Below are positions 1 to 5,284 of a stretch of DNA of 5,284 nucleotides, one piece after another. The notes under the pieces were generated by a model. It was given only the letters and a program-made list of their open reading frames with translations. It made no database searches and had not been told where the DNA came from. The DNA is from an uncultured Desulfovibrionaceae bacterium (GTDB lineage: Bacteria > Desulfobacterota > Desulfovibrionia > Desulfovibrionales > Desulfovibrionaceae). How positions within the stretch are numbered: the first letter of the stretch is position 1; each line of letters opens with the position of its first letter. Location: NCBI GenBank assembly GCA_947074125.1, contig CAMTOM010000128.1, positions 1-5,284 of the forward strand, read 5' to 3'. A program made the translations under genes and the position numbers.

Positions 1-63
1 AACAACGACGGAGTAGTAGGGAGGAAAAACGCATAATACTCACCCTGTACAACAAGTGAGGTG

Positions 64-100
64 AAAAAAAAGCGGTGATAGAGAGATATGTATAGCCGCT
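64..100 (-). terminator. Possible intrinsic terminator of the miaB-BFN unit
   Basis: Read on the minus strand, AGCGG (100-96) pairs with CCGCT (75-71). The stem has a two-by-two mismatch, then a further three A/T pairs (93-91 with 80-78) around a 10-nt loop. A run of eight T residues (71-64) follows immediately. It sits 35 bp past the stop codon of the BFN gene, where a terminator for the leftward operon would be expected. The stem is short and interrupted, so the call rests mainly on the T run and the position. Confidence 0.45.
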
Positions 101-134
101 ATATAGTGTATTATCCGAATGGAGATTGGAATAC

Positions 135-797
135 TTACATTTTGTTGGGTGATATGGGGTCGAGCATGCGTAACAGAGCCATCAGCTTAGTCTCGTCTGC
201 CATTTCCCGTCTTTGGATAATGGGAGCGACACTTGGTTTTTTCGCTCCCTTCTTTTTGGAAGAAGCGGCATCAGCTCCATGTTCTTTTGTGGGGTTGAGC
301 AGAGGAGCTTTGGGATTCTTTTTGGAATAGTCAGAAAAATTTTGTGGGGCATGGATGGTATATCCTGCAACAACATCAGGATGTACTCGCAGAGGTGCCT
401 GCGCATAGACACTCAGAATAATGGCGTCAGCCGCATGGCATGTAATTGTAGCGCTTGTTGCTGTGGTGTCCAGTCGCAAAGAGGCATGGAGTATGTCATC
501 ACGTATTTCCGTAATTTCAGCCGCGAGCAAACGACCACGTAAGCGCTTCAGCGTCAGAAGAACAAGCTCATGGCTTGATGGCAGCGATGGGCTCTCCTCT
601 GTTGTGGGTAATGCGCCATCGTCTTGATGTGTGCTGTGAGCAAGATCTCGCCAGCGTAAGGCGTGTGAGAGATTAAGCGCTTCCATGGCGCTCAACCAGA
701 TAGGAAAAATATTTTCACTGCCATTTTCCTGTAAGAGTACTACAGGTGTCTGGTTTGTGGGGTCGATGGTCAGACCGACGATCTGCATTTCTAGCAT
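135..797 (-). CDS. Bifunctional nuclease (BFN/DUF151) domain protein
   Basis: This 220-aa protein carries a BFN (DUF151) domain at about residues 4-145. The first half has FPIWLSAMEAL (31-41), matching the family's lPIwIG..EA signature. The second half has LHASLRL (103-109) and HAADAIILSVYAQAPLRV (121-138), matching the SDAIaLAlr..aPIyV signature. BFN proteins have been linked to nuclease activity, mainly in plants; their bacterial role is poorly defined, so activity here is only inferred. The usual RPLTHDLL segment is replaced by a longer polar stretch (about 52-75) ending in SSHELVLLTL. After the domain come a lysine-rich linker (KKKGAKKP, 181-188) and a short C-terminal helix-like piece (ADETKLMALLRMLDP, 200-214). 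No signal peptide or membrane segment is seen, so it is probably cytoplasmic. The ATG at 797 is chosen because AGGTGA (806-801) lies three bases upstream. The start overlaps the miaB stop in ATGCTAG, which suggests translational coupling. Confidence 0.85.
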   Translation of the reverse strand: MLEMQIVGLTIDPTNQTPVVLLQENGSENIFPIWLSAMEALNLSHALRWRDLAHSTHQDDGALPTTEESPSLPSSHELVLLTLKRLRGRLLAAEITEIRDDILHASLRLDTTATSATITCHAADAIILSVYAQAPLRVHPDVVAGYTIHAPQNFSDYSKKNPKAPLLNPTKEHGADAASSKKKGAKKPSVAPIIQRREMADETKLMALLRMLDPISPNKM

Positions 798-2140
798 GGT
801 TCACCTATAGGGTCAGCGAGCAGGCTGTGTTTTTTGGCTTCCCGTATACGAACAGGTACAAAGCGTCCGCAGTGTCCCTTATGCACAGGCAAAGGCACAT
901 GAACGGCAGCGCCGTAAGGATCCCGCCCCTGCCAGCTTTCTCCTGGCATATCGTGATTGCTCTTGGGGCTGTGTGTTTCTAATAATACTGATGTTTCACC
1001 ATTTTCCCTGCTTTTCAGCCATGCCATTCCTAGGCGGTCTTGCAGGCTCTGAAAACGGAGAAGGCGCTCTTGCTGGAGTGCGGGAGTGATTTTATCTGAG
1101 AGAAGGCTTGCGCGTGTGCCTGGTCTGTCAGAATAGCAGAAAGAAAAACTGGAAATAAAATTCGCCTCTTCAGCAATATGGCAGGTTGCGGCAAAGTCTT
1201 CTTCTGTTTCGCCAGGAAAGCCCACGATAATATCTGTGGAAAGGGCTATATCTGGTCGCGCCTGACGCAGGCGTGAAACAATATCCATAAAGCGGGCAGC
1301 ATCATACTTGCGTCCCATCGCCTGTAAAATACGGTCAGAGCCTGATTGAAGGGGCAGGTGCAGGCGAGGGCAGAGATTGGGAAGTTCTCCAAAAGCCTGG
1401 ATCACCCGGTCAGAAATATCTTTGGGGTGCGGTGTGACAAAACGCACGCGCTCAAGACCTGAAAGGGCAGCCACACGAAAGAGCAGTGTTTCAAAAGATG
1501 TTCCATCGCCATGGGCATCCAGTCCGAACGAATTTACATTTTGCCCCAGCAGCGTGATTTCGCGTGTGCCATTATCAAGCAATTCCTGACATTCGGCAAT
1601 AATGGCATCAGCACTTCGCGATTTTTGGCGTCCACGGGTAAAGGGAACGATGCAATAAGCACAAAAATTGTTACAGCCCTGCATGATGTTGACATAGGCC
1701 GATGCGGGAGCATTGCCTTTGGTGAGTGCTACAGGGCGCTCCGGGTAGTGCTGCAGGAATGCGGTGAGTACAAGGCGTTTGTGTGGTTCTGCATACAGGC
1801 GCTCAATAGCTTCCGGCGCATCAATAAGCCCATCGCTTCCAACAATCAGGCGAACTTGAGGGAAGCGCTCAAAAAAACCTTCTCCAATTTGCTGTGCGAC
1901 ACAGCCTGCGACAGCAACAAAAATATTTCTGCCTTTGGTAACCTGTCGAACACGACCAATGGCGCTGTAAACTTTTTGCTCTGGTTTATCGCGCACAGAA
2001 CAGGTATTGAGAATAACAATGTCTGCTTCTTCCAGAGGTACTTGTGTAAAACCCCGCATAACAAGAGAACGACTGAGCCAGGCAGAGTCATTGACGTTCA
2101 TCTGACAGCCAAAGGTTATGATATGAAAACTTTTTTGCAT
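791..2140 (-). CDS. miaB: tRNA-2-methylthio-N6-dimethylallyladenosine synthase MiaB
   Basis: This radical-SAM methylthiotransferase adds a methylthio group to N6-isopentenyl-adenosine 37 of tRNAs reading codons that begin with U. It is 449 aa, the usual family length. The N-terminal UPF0004 domain opens with HIITFGCQMN and supplies Cys12, Cys47 and Cys80 for the auxiliary 4Fe-4S cluster. The radical-SAM cluster is Cys156-x3-Cys160-x2-Cys163 in GCNNFCAYCIVPFTRGR. HLPLQSGSDRILQAMGRKY and STDIIVGFPGETEEDF are typical MiaB core blocks. A TRAM domain for tRNA binding fills the C-terminus, beginning near NGETSVLLE. All six cluster cysteines are present. The ATG at 2140 is chosen because family homology begins right there (MQKSFHIITFGCQMN). 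It has no recognisable Shine-Dalgarno, and the frame stays open upstream to an ATG at 2374. It overlaps the BFN gene by seven bases. MiaB is preferred over MtaB or RimO because of the CNNFCAYCIVPF and QSGSD signatures. Confidence 0.95.
   Translation of the reverse strand: MQKSFHIITFGCQMNVNDSAWLSRSLVMRGFTQVPLEEADIVILNTCSVRDKPEQKVYSAIGRVRQVTKGRNIFVAVAGCVAQQIGEGFFERFPQVRLIVGSDGLIDAPEAIERLYAEPHKRLVLTAFLQHYPERPVALTKGNAPASAYVNIMQGCNNFCAYCIVPFTRGRQKSRSADAIIAECQELLDNGTREITLLGQNVNSFGLDAHGDGTSFETLLFRVAALSGLERVRFVTPHPKDISDRVIQAFGELPNLCPRLHLPLQSGSDRILQAMGRKYDAARFMDIVSRLRQARPDIALSTDIIVGFPGETEEDFAATCHIAEEANFISSFSFCYSDRPGTRASLLSDKITPALQQERLLRFQSLQDRLGMAWLKSRENGETSVLLETHSPKSNHDMPGESWQGRDPYGAAVHVPLPVHKGHCGRFVPVRIREAKKHSLLADPIGEPC
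801..806 (-). promoter_or_regulatory. Shine-Dalgarno of the BFN gene inside miaB
   Basis: AGGTGA on the minus strand (806-801) matches the anti-Shine-Dalgarno and lies three bases before the ATG at 797, equivalent to ordinary AGGAGG spacing. It lies inside the last miaB codons and favours this ATG over the in-frame ATG at 788. Confidence 0.7.
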
Positions 2141-2380
2141 GCTAGGGGGACTCTGGGAATCAAGAATTATGAGTGTTTTTCTTGTTGCTGTTTTGGAGGT
2201 GTAAAAGGAGCCTTGAGCGGGCATACCTTCAGAAGGGTAGGCAGACACAAGGTCGTGACAGACCATGAGTGTAAGACAGGGGAGCAAATAAGTAAAGCTT
2301 CTGAGGGGTTCCGGCAATGGTGTGAGAGTTTTTTTCAGGGAGGCTTGACGTGTTGGCGCGCTTTGGTCAATCATGAGATG

Positions 2381-2395
2381 TTTACACCGTGTGAA
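2381..2395. promoter_or_regulatory. Imperfect 15-bp dyad over the -35 box, candidate operator
   Basis: TTTACACCGTGTGAA is a dyad centred on C2388. Six of the seven arm positions pair; only T2383 with G2393 fails. It covers the -35 hexamer and the start of the spacer, where a bound repressor would block RNA polymerase. The regulator is not identifiable from this single site, and the dyad could be chance. Confidence 0.35.
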
Positions 2396-2408
2396 TGAGG
2401 TGTATAAT
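2381..2408 (+). promoter_or_regulatory. Sigma-70-type promoter for the rightward genes
   Basis: TTTACA (2381-2386, five of six consensus bases) and a perfect TATAAT (2403-2408) are separated by 16 bp. The expected transcription start is near 2415, giving a leader of about 25 nt before the GTG start at 2439. The Shine-Dalgarno lies inside that leader. This placement also rules out the ATG at 2373, which is upstream of the -35 box. It is the strongest promoter-like element seen in the window and may drive all four rightward genes. Confidence 0.75.
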
Positions 2409-2426
2409 TTTAGTATGCTATGTTAT

Positions 2427-2432
2427 GAGGAG
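2427..2432 (+). promoter_or_regulatory. Shine-Dalgarno that fixes a GTG start
   Basis: GAGGAG lies six bases before GTG at 2439-2441. Together with the promoter at 2381-2408, it identifies this GTG as the start rather than the in-frame ATG codons at 2373 or 2415. The latter would fall at the predicted transcription start. Confidence 0.75.
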
Positions 2433-2438
2433 AATGGC

Positions 2439-2999
2439 GTGAGTTATACCGTTGAAAAACAGACAGTCACCCCGTATTTTTCGTTGGAAGACTTTATGGT
2501 TATGAGTCAGGAAAAGCGCCTTGGGGGCGCTGCCCTGGAGCGTTTGGCAAAACTGTGGGAAGCATGGATGGCTGACTTGAATGTCTATGTGCTTGCTACT
2601 GGTAAAATAAAATATCTGGCAGTCTGGTTGCCGGAAAGTGTGGAAGAAGGCGTTGATGCCACATGGGAGCGCTCCCCTTCGGATGGTTATCTTGAAAATA
2701 CGCTTGCGCAGTTCATGTGTATGAGCGCTGTTCGTGAGATGCTTCCTGAGGTAGAAGACAGTGGTTGTGCGCCTGCGCCACGTCCCACAGAAACATTGCG
2801 CGCTGCCATGGAGTCGCTTGGTGTTCCCTATAGGGAAGCCGAGTCTGTACTTTCCCGACGTTATGCCTCTGTAACACACTATCCTTTCAGGGGAGGGTGT
2901 GAAATTTGCCATCTGCATGAACAGTGCCCCAAAGGGCAGGGACGTTCTGAGGGAGGCAGTGTTCTTTTACCAGGATATGAGCAGGGTGTAGATCAATAA
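2439..2999 (+). CDS. Hypothetical protein with C-terminal C-x2-C-x5-C cluster
   Basis: I do not recognise the family of this 186-aa protein. Its N-terminal two thirds look globular and mixed, with a helix-like segment rich in A, L and W (about 30-46) and an apparent strand pair (48-64). No signal peptide or membrane span is seen, so it is probably cytoplasmic. The notable part is HYPFRGGCEICHLHEQCP (147-164), with Cys154, Cys157 and Cys163 spaced C-x2-C-x5-C. Two further cysteines, Cys94 and Cys110, lie upstream. This spacing, with a distant fourth cysteine, resembles the 4Fe-4S staple at the end of AddB/Cas4-type nuclease domains, but no PD-(D/E)xK nuclease motif is visible. A zinc site is equally possible. 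The tail after 165 is short and Gly-rich. The GTG start is set by a strong Shine-Dalgarno and the promoter just upstream. Base use looks like that of its neighbours, and it is probably the first gene of a unit continuing into moaA. Confidence 0.8.
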   Translation: MSYTVEKQTVTPYFSLEDFMVMSQEKRLGGAALERLAKLWEAWMADLNVYVLATGKIKYLAVWLPESVEEGVDATWERSPSDGYLENTLAQFMCMSAVREMLPEVEDSGCAPAPRPTETLRAAMESLGVPYREAESVLSRRYASVTHYPFRGGCEICHLHEQCPKGQGRSEGGSVLLPGYEQGVDQ

Positions 3000-3048
3000 A
3001 AGAGGTTTTTCTGTATCTGCATATTCTTTGGTGAGAGTGTTTGCCGAG

Positions 3049-3069
3049 GGTTTTCTGGTGGAGAAAACC
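3049..3069 (+). promoter_or_regulatory. Perfect 8-bp hairpin in the moaA leader
   Basis: GGTTTTCT (3049-3056) and AGAAAACC (3062-3069) are exact complements around the loop GGTGG. A competing pairing, CTGGT (3055-3059) with ACCAG (3067-3071), uses overlapping bases. No T run follows, so it is not an ordinary intrinsic terminator. It ends about 26 bases before the moaA start. The conserved architecture of the molybdenum-cofactor RNA motif was not recognised, so function is unknown. Confidence 0.35.
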
Positions 3070-3087
3070 AGCTTATTGGGCGCTGGA

Positions 3088-3093
3088 AAGGAG
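3088..3093 (+). promoter_or_regulatory. Shine-Dalgarno before moaA, start ambiguous
   Basis: AAGGAG ends only two bases before ATG 3096, which is unusually close, but eight bases before the in-frame GTG at 3102, which is normal spacing. The true start may therefore be the GTG, shortening MoaA by two residues. Confidence 0.6.
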
Positions 3094-3095
3094 AG

Positions 3096-4121
3096 ATGGG
3101 GGTGAGCGATACTGTCGGGGCAGTGCCCTGCTTGCATGATGCTCACGGGAGGCAGGTACGTTATTTACGCCTGTCGGTGACGGATCGTTGCAATCTGCGC
3201 TGCCTTTACTGCCGGAGTAATGCCAGAACGCAATCTATTCCACATGCCAATGTTCTTCGCTACGAAGAAATGTTGCGCCTTGTGGGGATTGCGGTACGGC
3301 TGGGGGTTAGAAAAATCCGTCTGACTGGTGGAGAACCTTTTGCACGCAAGGGCTTCATTGATTTTCTTGAGAGGCTGCGCAGCGGTTTTCCTTCGGTGGA
3401 TATACGTATCACATCAAATGGGACGATACTGGAAGAATATGTGCCTCGTTTGCGGTATCTGGGAATAGGTGCTGTCAATCTTTCTCTGGATTCCTTTCGT
3501 CCGGAAACATTTGCCAGGATTACAGGGCGCGAAGTCTTATCAGATGTCTTGCGTGCCCTGGACGCCCTTTTAGCTGCGGGTATTCGCGTCAAGATAAATG
3601 CGGTGGCCTTGCGCGGTATCAATGATGGAGATCTTGGCGACTTTTTCCATTTTATTCGTGAGCATCCTGTGGATGTTCGCTTTATCGAGTTTATGCCGAT
3701 GGGAAGTGATACGTGCTGGTCAGAAGACAATTTCTGGGCGGCAGATGATGTGCTTGCTGCGGCAGGCGCATATGGGCAACTGGAAGCTGTGGCGAGAGGT
3801 GATGACGAGGCTGGTCCGGCACGAATGTTTCATGTGTCGGGTGCTCGTGGGCGCTTTGGTGTGATCACGCCACTGACAAACCATTTTTGTGCTTCCTGCA
3901 ATCGCTTGCGTATAACATCGGATGGATGGTTACGAACCTGTCTTTTTGCCGATAGAGAATATTATCTGCGTGGCATACTGCGCCATCCTGATCTTGGGGA
4001 TGCGAATGTAAGGAATGTCATAGAAGCGGCCAATCTGAAACAACCGCTTTGCGTAGAAATTTTGCGGGCTCGTGGCTCAGGTGCTGTGGCGCATAAGCAG
4101 ATGTTGGGGATTGGGGGGTAA
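3096..4121 (+). CDS. moaA: GTP 3',8-cyclase MoaA (molybdenum cofactor biosynthesis)
   Basis: MoaA is the radical-SAM enzyme that converts GTP to 3',8-cyclo-GTP, the first step of molybdopterin synthesis; MoaC then forms cPMP. The protein is 341 aa, the usual length. The N-terminal cluster is Cys32-x3-Cys36-x2-Cys39 in SVTDRCNLRCLYCR. LTGGEP (76-81) is the SAM-binding segment, and SLDS (130-133) and RFIEFMPMG (195-203) are standard core blocks. The second, GTP-binding cluster is Cys265-x2-Cys268-x13-Cys282 in NHFCASCNRLRIT and RTCLF. The chain ends in the Gly-Gly pair (MLGIGG) that MoaA needs for activity. All key residues are present, so it should be active in the cytoplasm. It starts 96 bp after the 186-aa gene and ends 50 bp before ruvA on the same strand. 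No other molybdenum cofactor gene is in the window. The start may be GTG 3102 instead of ATG 3096. Confidence 0.95.
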   Translation: MGVSDTVGAVPCLHDAHGRQVRYLRLSVTDRCNLRCLYCRSNARTQSIPHANVLRYEEMLRLVGIAVRLGVRKIRLTGGEPFARKGFIDFLERLRSGFPSVDIRITSNGTILEEYVPRLRYLGIGAVNLSLDSFRPETFARITGREVLSDVLRALDALLAAGIRVKINAVALRGINDGDLGDFFHFIREHPVDVRFIEFMPMGSDTCWSEDNFWAADDVLAAAGAYGQLEAVARGDDEAGPARMFHVSGARGRFGVITPLTNHFCASCNRLRITSDGWLRTCLFADREYYLRGILRHPDLGDANVRNVIEAANLKQPLCVEILRARGSGAVAHKQMLGIGG

Positions 4122-4171
4122 TCTTTAGAAGATGGAAGGGTTATGCCTGTTTCGATCATAATGGAGAAAAT

Positions 4172-4780
4172 ATGATAGGATACCTGGAAGGGCGCCTGGT
4201 TCAGGTTTGGGAAAATAACTGTCTGGTGATTACAGAGGGTGGCGTGGGGTATACGGTGGCTCTGACAGGCAATGCCCTTGCCTCTTTGCCTGATACAGGA
4301 GGAACCGTCTGTCTTTATACCAGCCTTGTTGTTCGTGAAGATGCTCTTGAGCTGTATGGTTTTATTTCCTGGGATGAACGGCAGACTTTCGGTGTGCTGG
4401 TAGGTATTTCCAAAGTGGGAGCAAAAACAGCCCTGGCTATTCTGACGACCTTTCGTCCTGATGACCTGCGACGTCTTGTTGTGGAAGAAGATATAACGGC
4501 TCTGACGCGAGTGAGTGGTATCGGCAAAAAGACGGCGCAGCATATTTTTCTGGAGTTGAAATATAAGCTGGGAGGCAAAGGGGCAGGCGGCGCCGGAAAA
4601 ATCCTGTCGGGAGGCCTTTCATCAGCATACCGCGATGCGCTTGATGCCCTGCTGAACCTGGGATATCAAGAAGACGAGGCTGCCCCTGTTGTGCAGCAGA
4701 TTTTGCGTGAAGAACCAGATCTTGATGTTACAGCATTGTTGCGTGCTGCCCTTAAACAAATGGCTAAAGGAAGATCATGA
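4172..4780 (+). CDS. ruvA: Holliday junction branch-migration protein RuvA
   Basis: RuvA binds four-way Holliday junctions as a tetramer and loads RuvB motors on opposite arms. The protein is 202 aa, full length. Domain I is an OB fold starting MIGYLEGRL with GGVGYTV (23-29). VVREDALELYGF (53-64) contains the acidic-pin residues Glu56 and Asp57, matching E. coli Glu55 and Asp56. Domain II has two helix-hairpin-helix motifs: LVGISKVGAKTALAIL (76-91) and LTRVSGIGKKTAQHIFLELK (111-130). A Gly-rich flexible linker (about 134-148) leads to domain III (about 150-198), with ALDALLNLGYQEDEA, which contacts RuvB. The ATG has GGAG five bases upstream. The last bases overlap the ruvB start (ATGA), so the two are translationally coupled. 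No ruvC is present upstream; moaA sits there instead. Confidence 0.97.
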   Translation: MIGYLEGRLVQVWENNCLVITEGGVGYTVALTGNALASLPDTGGTVCLYTSLVVREDALELYGFISWDERQTFGVLVGISKVGAKTALAILTTFRPDDLRRLVVEEDITALTRVSGIGKKTAQHIFLELKYKLGGKGAGGAGKILSGGLSSAYRDALDALLNLGYQEDEAAPVVQQILREEPDLDVTALLRAALKQMAKGRS

Positions 4781-5284
4781 GCGATCCTCAGGAAATGCTG
4801 CAAGAACAGGCTTTTCAGGGGGCACAGGCAGAAGAATCCGTTCGTCCGCGTGGCTTGTCTGATTTTATTGGACAGGATGAGTTGCGGGCGAATTTACGTG
4901 TGTATCTTGAGGCTGCCCGTGAACGGGGTAAAGCTCTGGATCACACGCTTTTTTATGGTAATCCAGGACTTGGCAAAACAACTCTGGCGCAGATCATGGC
5001 TTCTGAGCTGGGAGTGAACATTGTGTGTACATCAGGGCCTGTCATGGAGCGCTGTGGTGATCTGGCGGCTATTTTAACCAGTCTTTCCCGCCATGATATT
5101 CTTTTTGTTGATGAGATTCATCGTATGCCAGTGGCTGTTGAGGAAGTGCTGTATCCTGCCATGGAGGATTTTAAACTGGATCTGGTTGTTGGGCAGGGGC
5201 CTGGTGCCAGACCGGTTAAAATAGATCTGGAACCTTTTACTCTGGTGTGTGCGACGACGAGAATGGGACTTCTCTCCTCACCAC
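4777..5284 (+). CDS. ruvB: Holliday junction helicase RuvB (5' part, cut by window end)
   Basis: RuvB is the AAA+ ATPase that pumps DNA through the RuvA-bound Holliday junction. The first 169 codons are present and the frame is open to the window end; the family is usually about 330-350 aa, so roughly half is missing. SVRPRGLSDFIGQDELRANL (21-40) is the standard N-terminal block. Walker A is GNPGLGKTT (61-69) with Lys67 and Thr68. ILFVDEIHR (108-116) is Walker B with Asp112 and Glu113. YPAMEDFKLDLVVGQGPGAR (126-145) leads into the hairpin that contacts RuvA. CATTRMGLL (158-166) is the sensor 1 region. Differences from the commonest form are Asn62 for Pro in Walker A and cysteines at 84, 93 and 158. 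The sensor 2 and winged-helix parts are not visible. The ATG lies in the ATGA overlap with ruvA, with AAAGGAAG just upstream. Confidence 0.97.
   Translation, partial: MSDPQEMLQEQAFQGAQAEESVRPRGLSDFIGQDELRANLRVYLEAARERGKALDHTLFYGNPGLGKTTLAQIMASELGVNIVCTSGPVMERCGDLAAILTSLSRHDILFVDEIHRMPVAVEEVLYPAMEDFKLDLVVGQGPGARPVKIDLEPFTLVCATTRMGLLSSP

Larger units (their letters stand above)
2141..2438. other. Divergent intergenic region between miaB and the 186-aa gene
   Basis: This stretch of about 300 bp separates two start codons facing away from each other. It holds the rightward promoter and dyad listed separately. On the minus strand the miaB frame stays open across most of it (ATG codons at 2374 and 2224). 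The translated stretch shows no family resemblance and its far end lies in the opposite promoter, so it is treated as non-coding. For miaB only a weak -10-like CATAAT (2171-2166 on the minus strand) is seen, with no good -35. A small inverted repeat, CCTTC-A-GAAGG, lies at 2226-2236. No tRNA or other RNA gene was recognised. Confidence 0.6.

Noticed and set aside
1..134. Possible RNA gene or regulatory leader at the left edge
   Set aside because: Apart from the candidate terminator hairpin and T run, no promoter, tRNA or known RNA fold was recognised, and the adjoining gene is outside the window.
88..330. Plus-strand open frame of 80 codons running into the BFN gene
   Set aside because: Most of it is antisense to the BFN coding region, the product resembles nothing known, and its start overlaps the candidate terminator hairpin.
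2226..2236. Small palindrome CCTTC-A-GAAGG upstream of miaB as an operator
   Set aside because: Short, and no convincing promoter is next to it; repeats of this size occur by chance in a region this long.
2319..2338. Run of seven T residues in the divergent region as a terminator
   Set aside because: No convincing G+C-rich stem precedes it on the plus strand, and no gene ends nearby in that direction.
1511..2398. Long plus-strand open frame (295 codons) antisense to miaB
   Set aside because: It lies opposite a well-supported miaB gene, its translation shows no family resemblance, and no good ribosome binding site was seen. It is best explained as a by-product of miaB codon use.
2418..2918. 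Minus-strand open frame of 166 codons opposite the 186-aa gene
   Set aside because: The plus-strand gene has a clear promoter, Shine-Dalgarno and normal-looking protein; the reverse frame has none of these.
3260..3730. Minus-strand open frame of 156 codons inside moaA
   Set aside because: It is antisense to a gene with all MoaA motifs and its Arg/Ser-rich product looks like a frame shadow.
4155..4176. Hairpin ATCATA/TATGAT enclosing the ruvA Shine-Dalgarno
   Set aside because: It has six nearly all A/T pairs with a 10-nt loop, too weak to claim as translational control without comparative support.

Overview
The window reads as ordinary chromosomal DNA of a delta-type sulfate reducer, most likely a member of the Desulfovibrionaceae or a close relative. 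This rests on the protein style of MiaB, the bifunctional-nuclease (BFN/DUF151) protein and RuvB (for example the Walker A form GNPGLGKTT), and on the miaB to BFN gene order. Base composition is close to half G+C by eye. The taxonomic call is inference from family resemblance; no search was run.

Left part, minus strand (about 64-2140): a two-gene unit transcribed leftwards. miaB (tRNA methylthiotransferase, 449 aa) is followed directly by a BFN-domain protein. Stop and start overlap in ATGCTAG, and a good Shine-Dalgarno lies inside the miaB end. A modest hairpin followed by a T run (64-100, read on the minus strand) is a plausible terminator for the unit.

Middle (2141-2438): a divergent intergenic region of about 300 bp. 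It holds a clear sigma-70-type promoter firing rightwards (TTTACA, 16-bp spacer, TATAAT), with a 15-bp imperfect dyad over the -35 box. No equally good promoter was found for miaB.

Right part, plus strand (2439-5284): four genes in a row. They are a 186-aa unrecognised protein with a C-terminal C-x2-C-x5-C cluster, moaA (GTP 3',8-cyclase of molybdenum cofactor synthesis), ruvA (Holliday-junction recognition) and the first 169 codons of ruvB (branch-migration motor, cut by the window edge). ruvA and ruvB overlap by four bases (ATGA). The gaps before moaA (96 bp) and ruvA (50 bp) have no obvious terminator, so the four may be co-transcribed from the promoter at 2381-2408. The functional themes are mixed: tRNA modification, cofactor synthesis and recombination repair.

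No CRISPR array, insertion sequence, RNA gene or clearly new system is visible. The best leads are the small cysteine-cluster protein, the dyad over its promoter, a perfect 8-bp hairpin just before moaA, and the placement of moaA directly before ruvAB with no ruvC in view.
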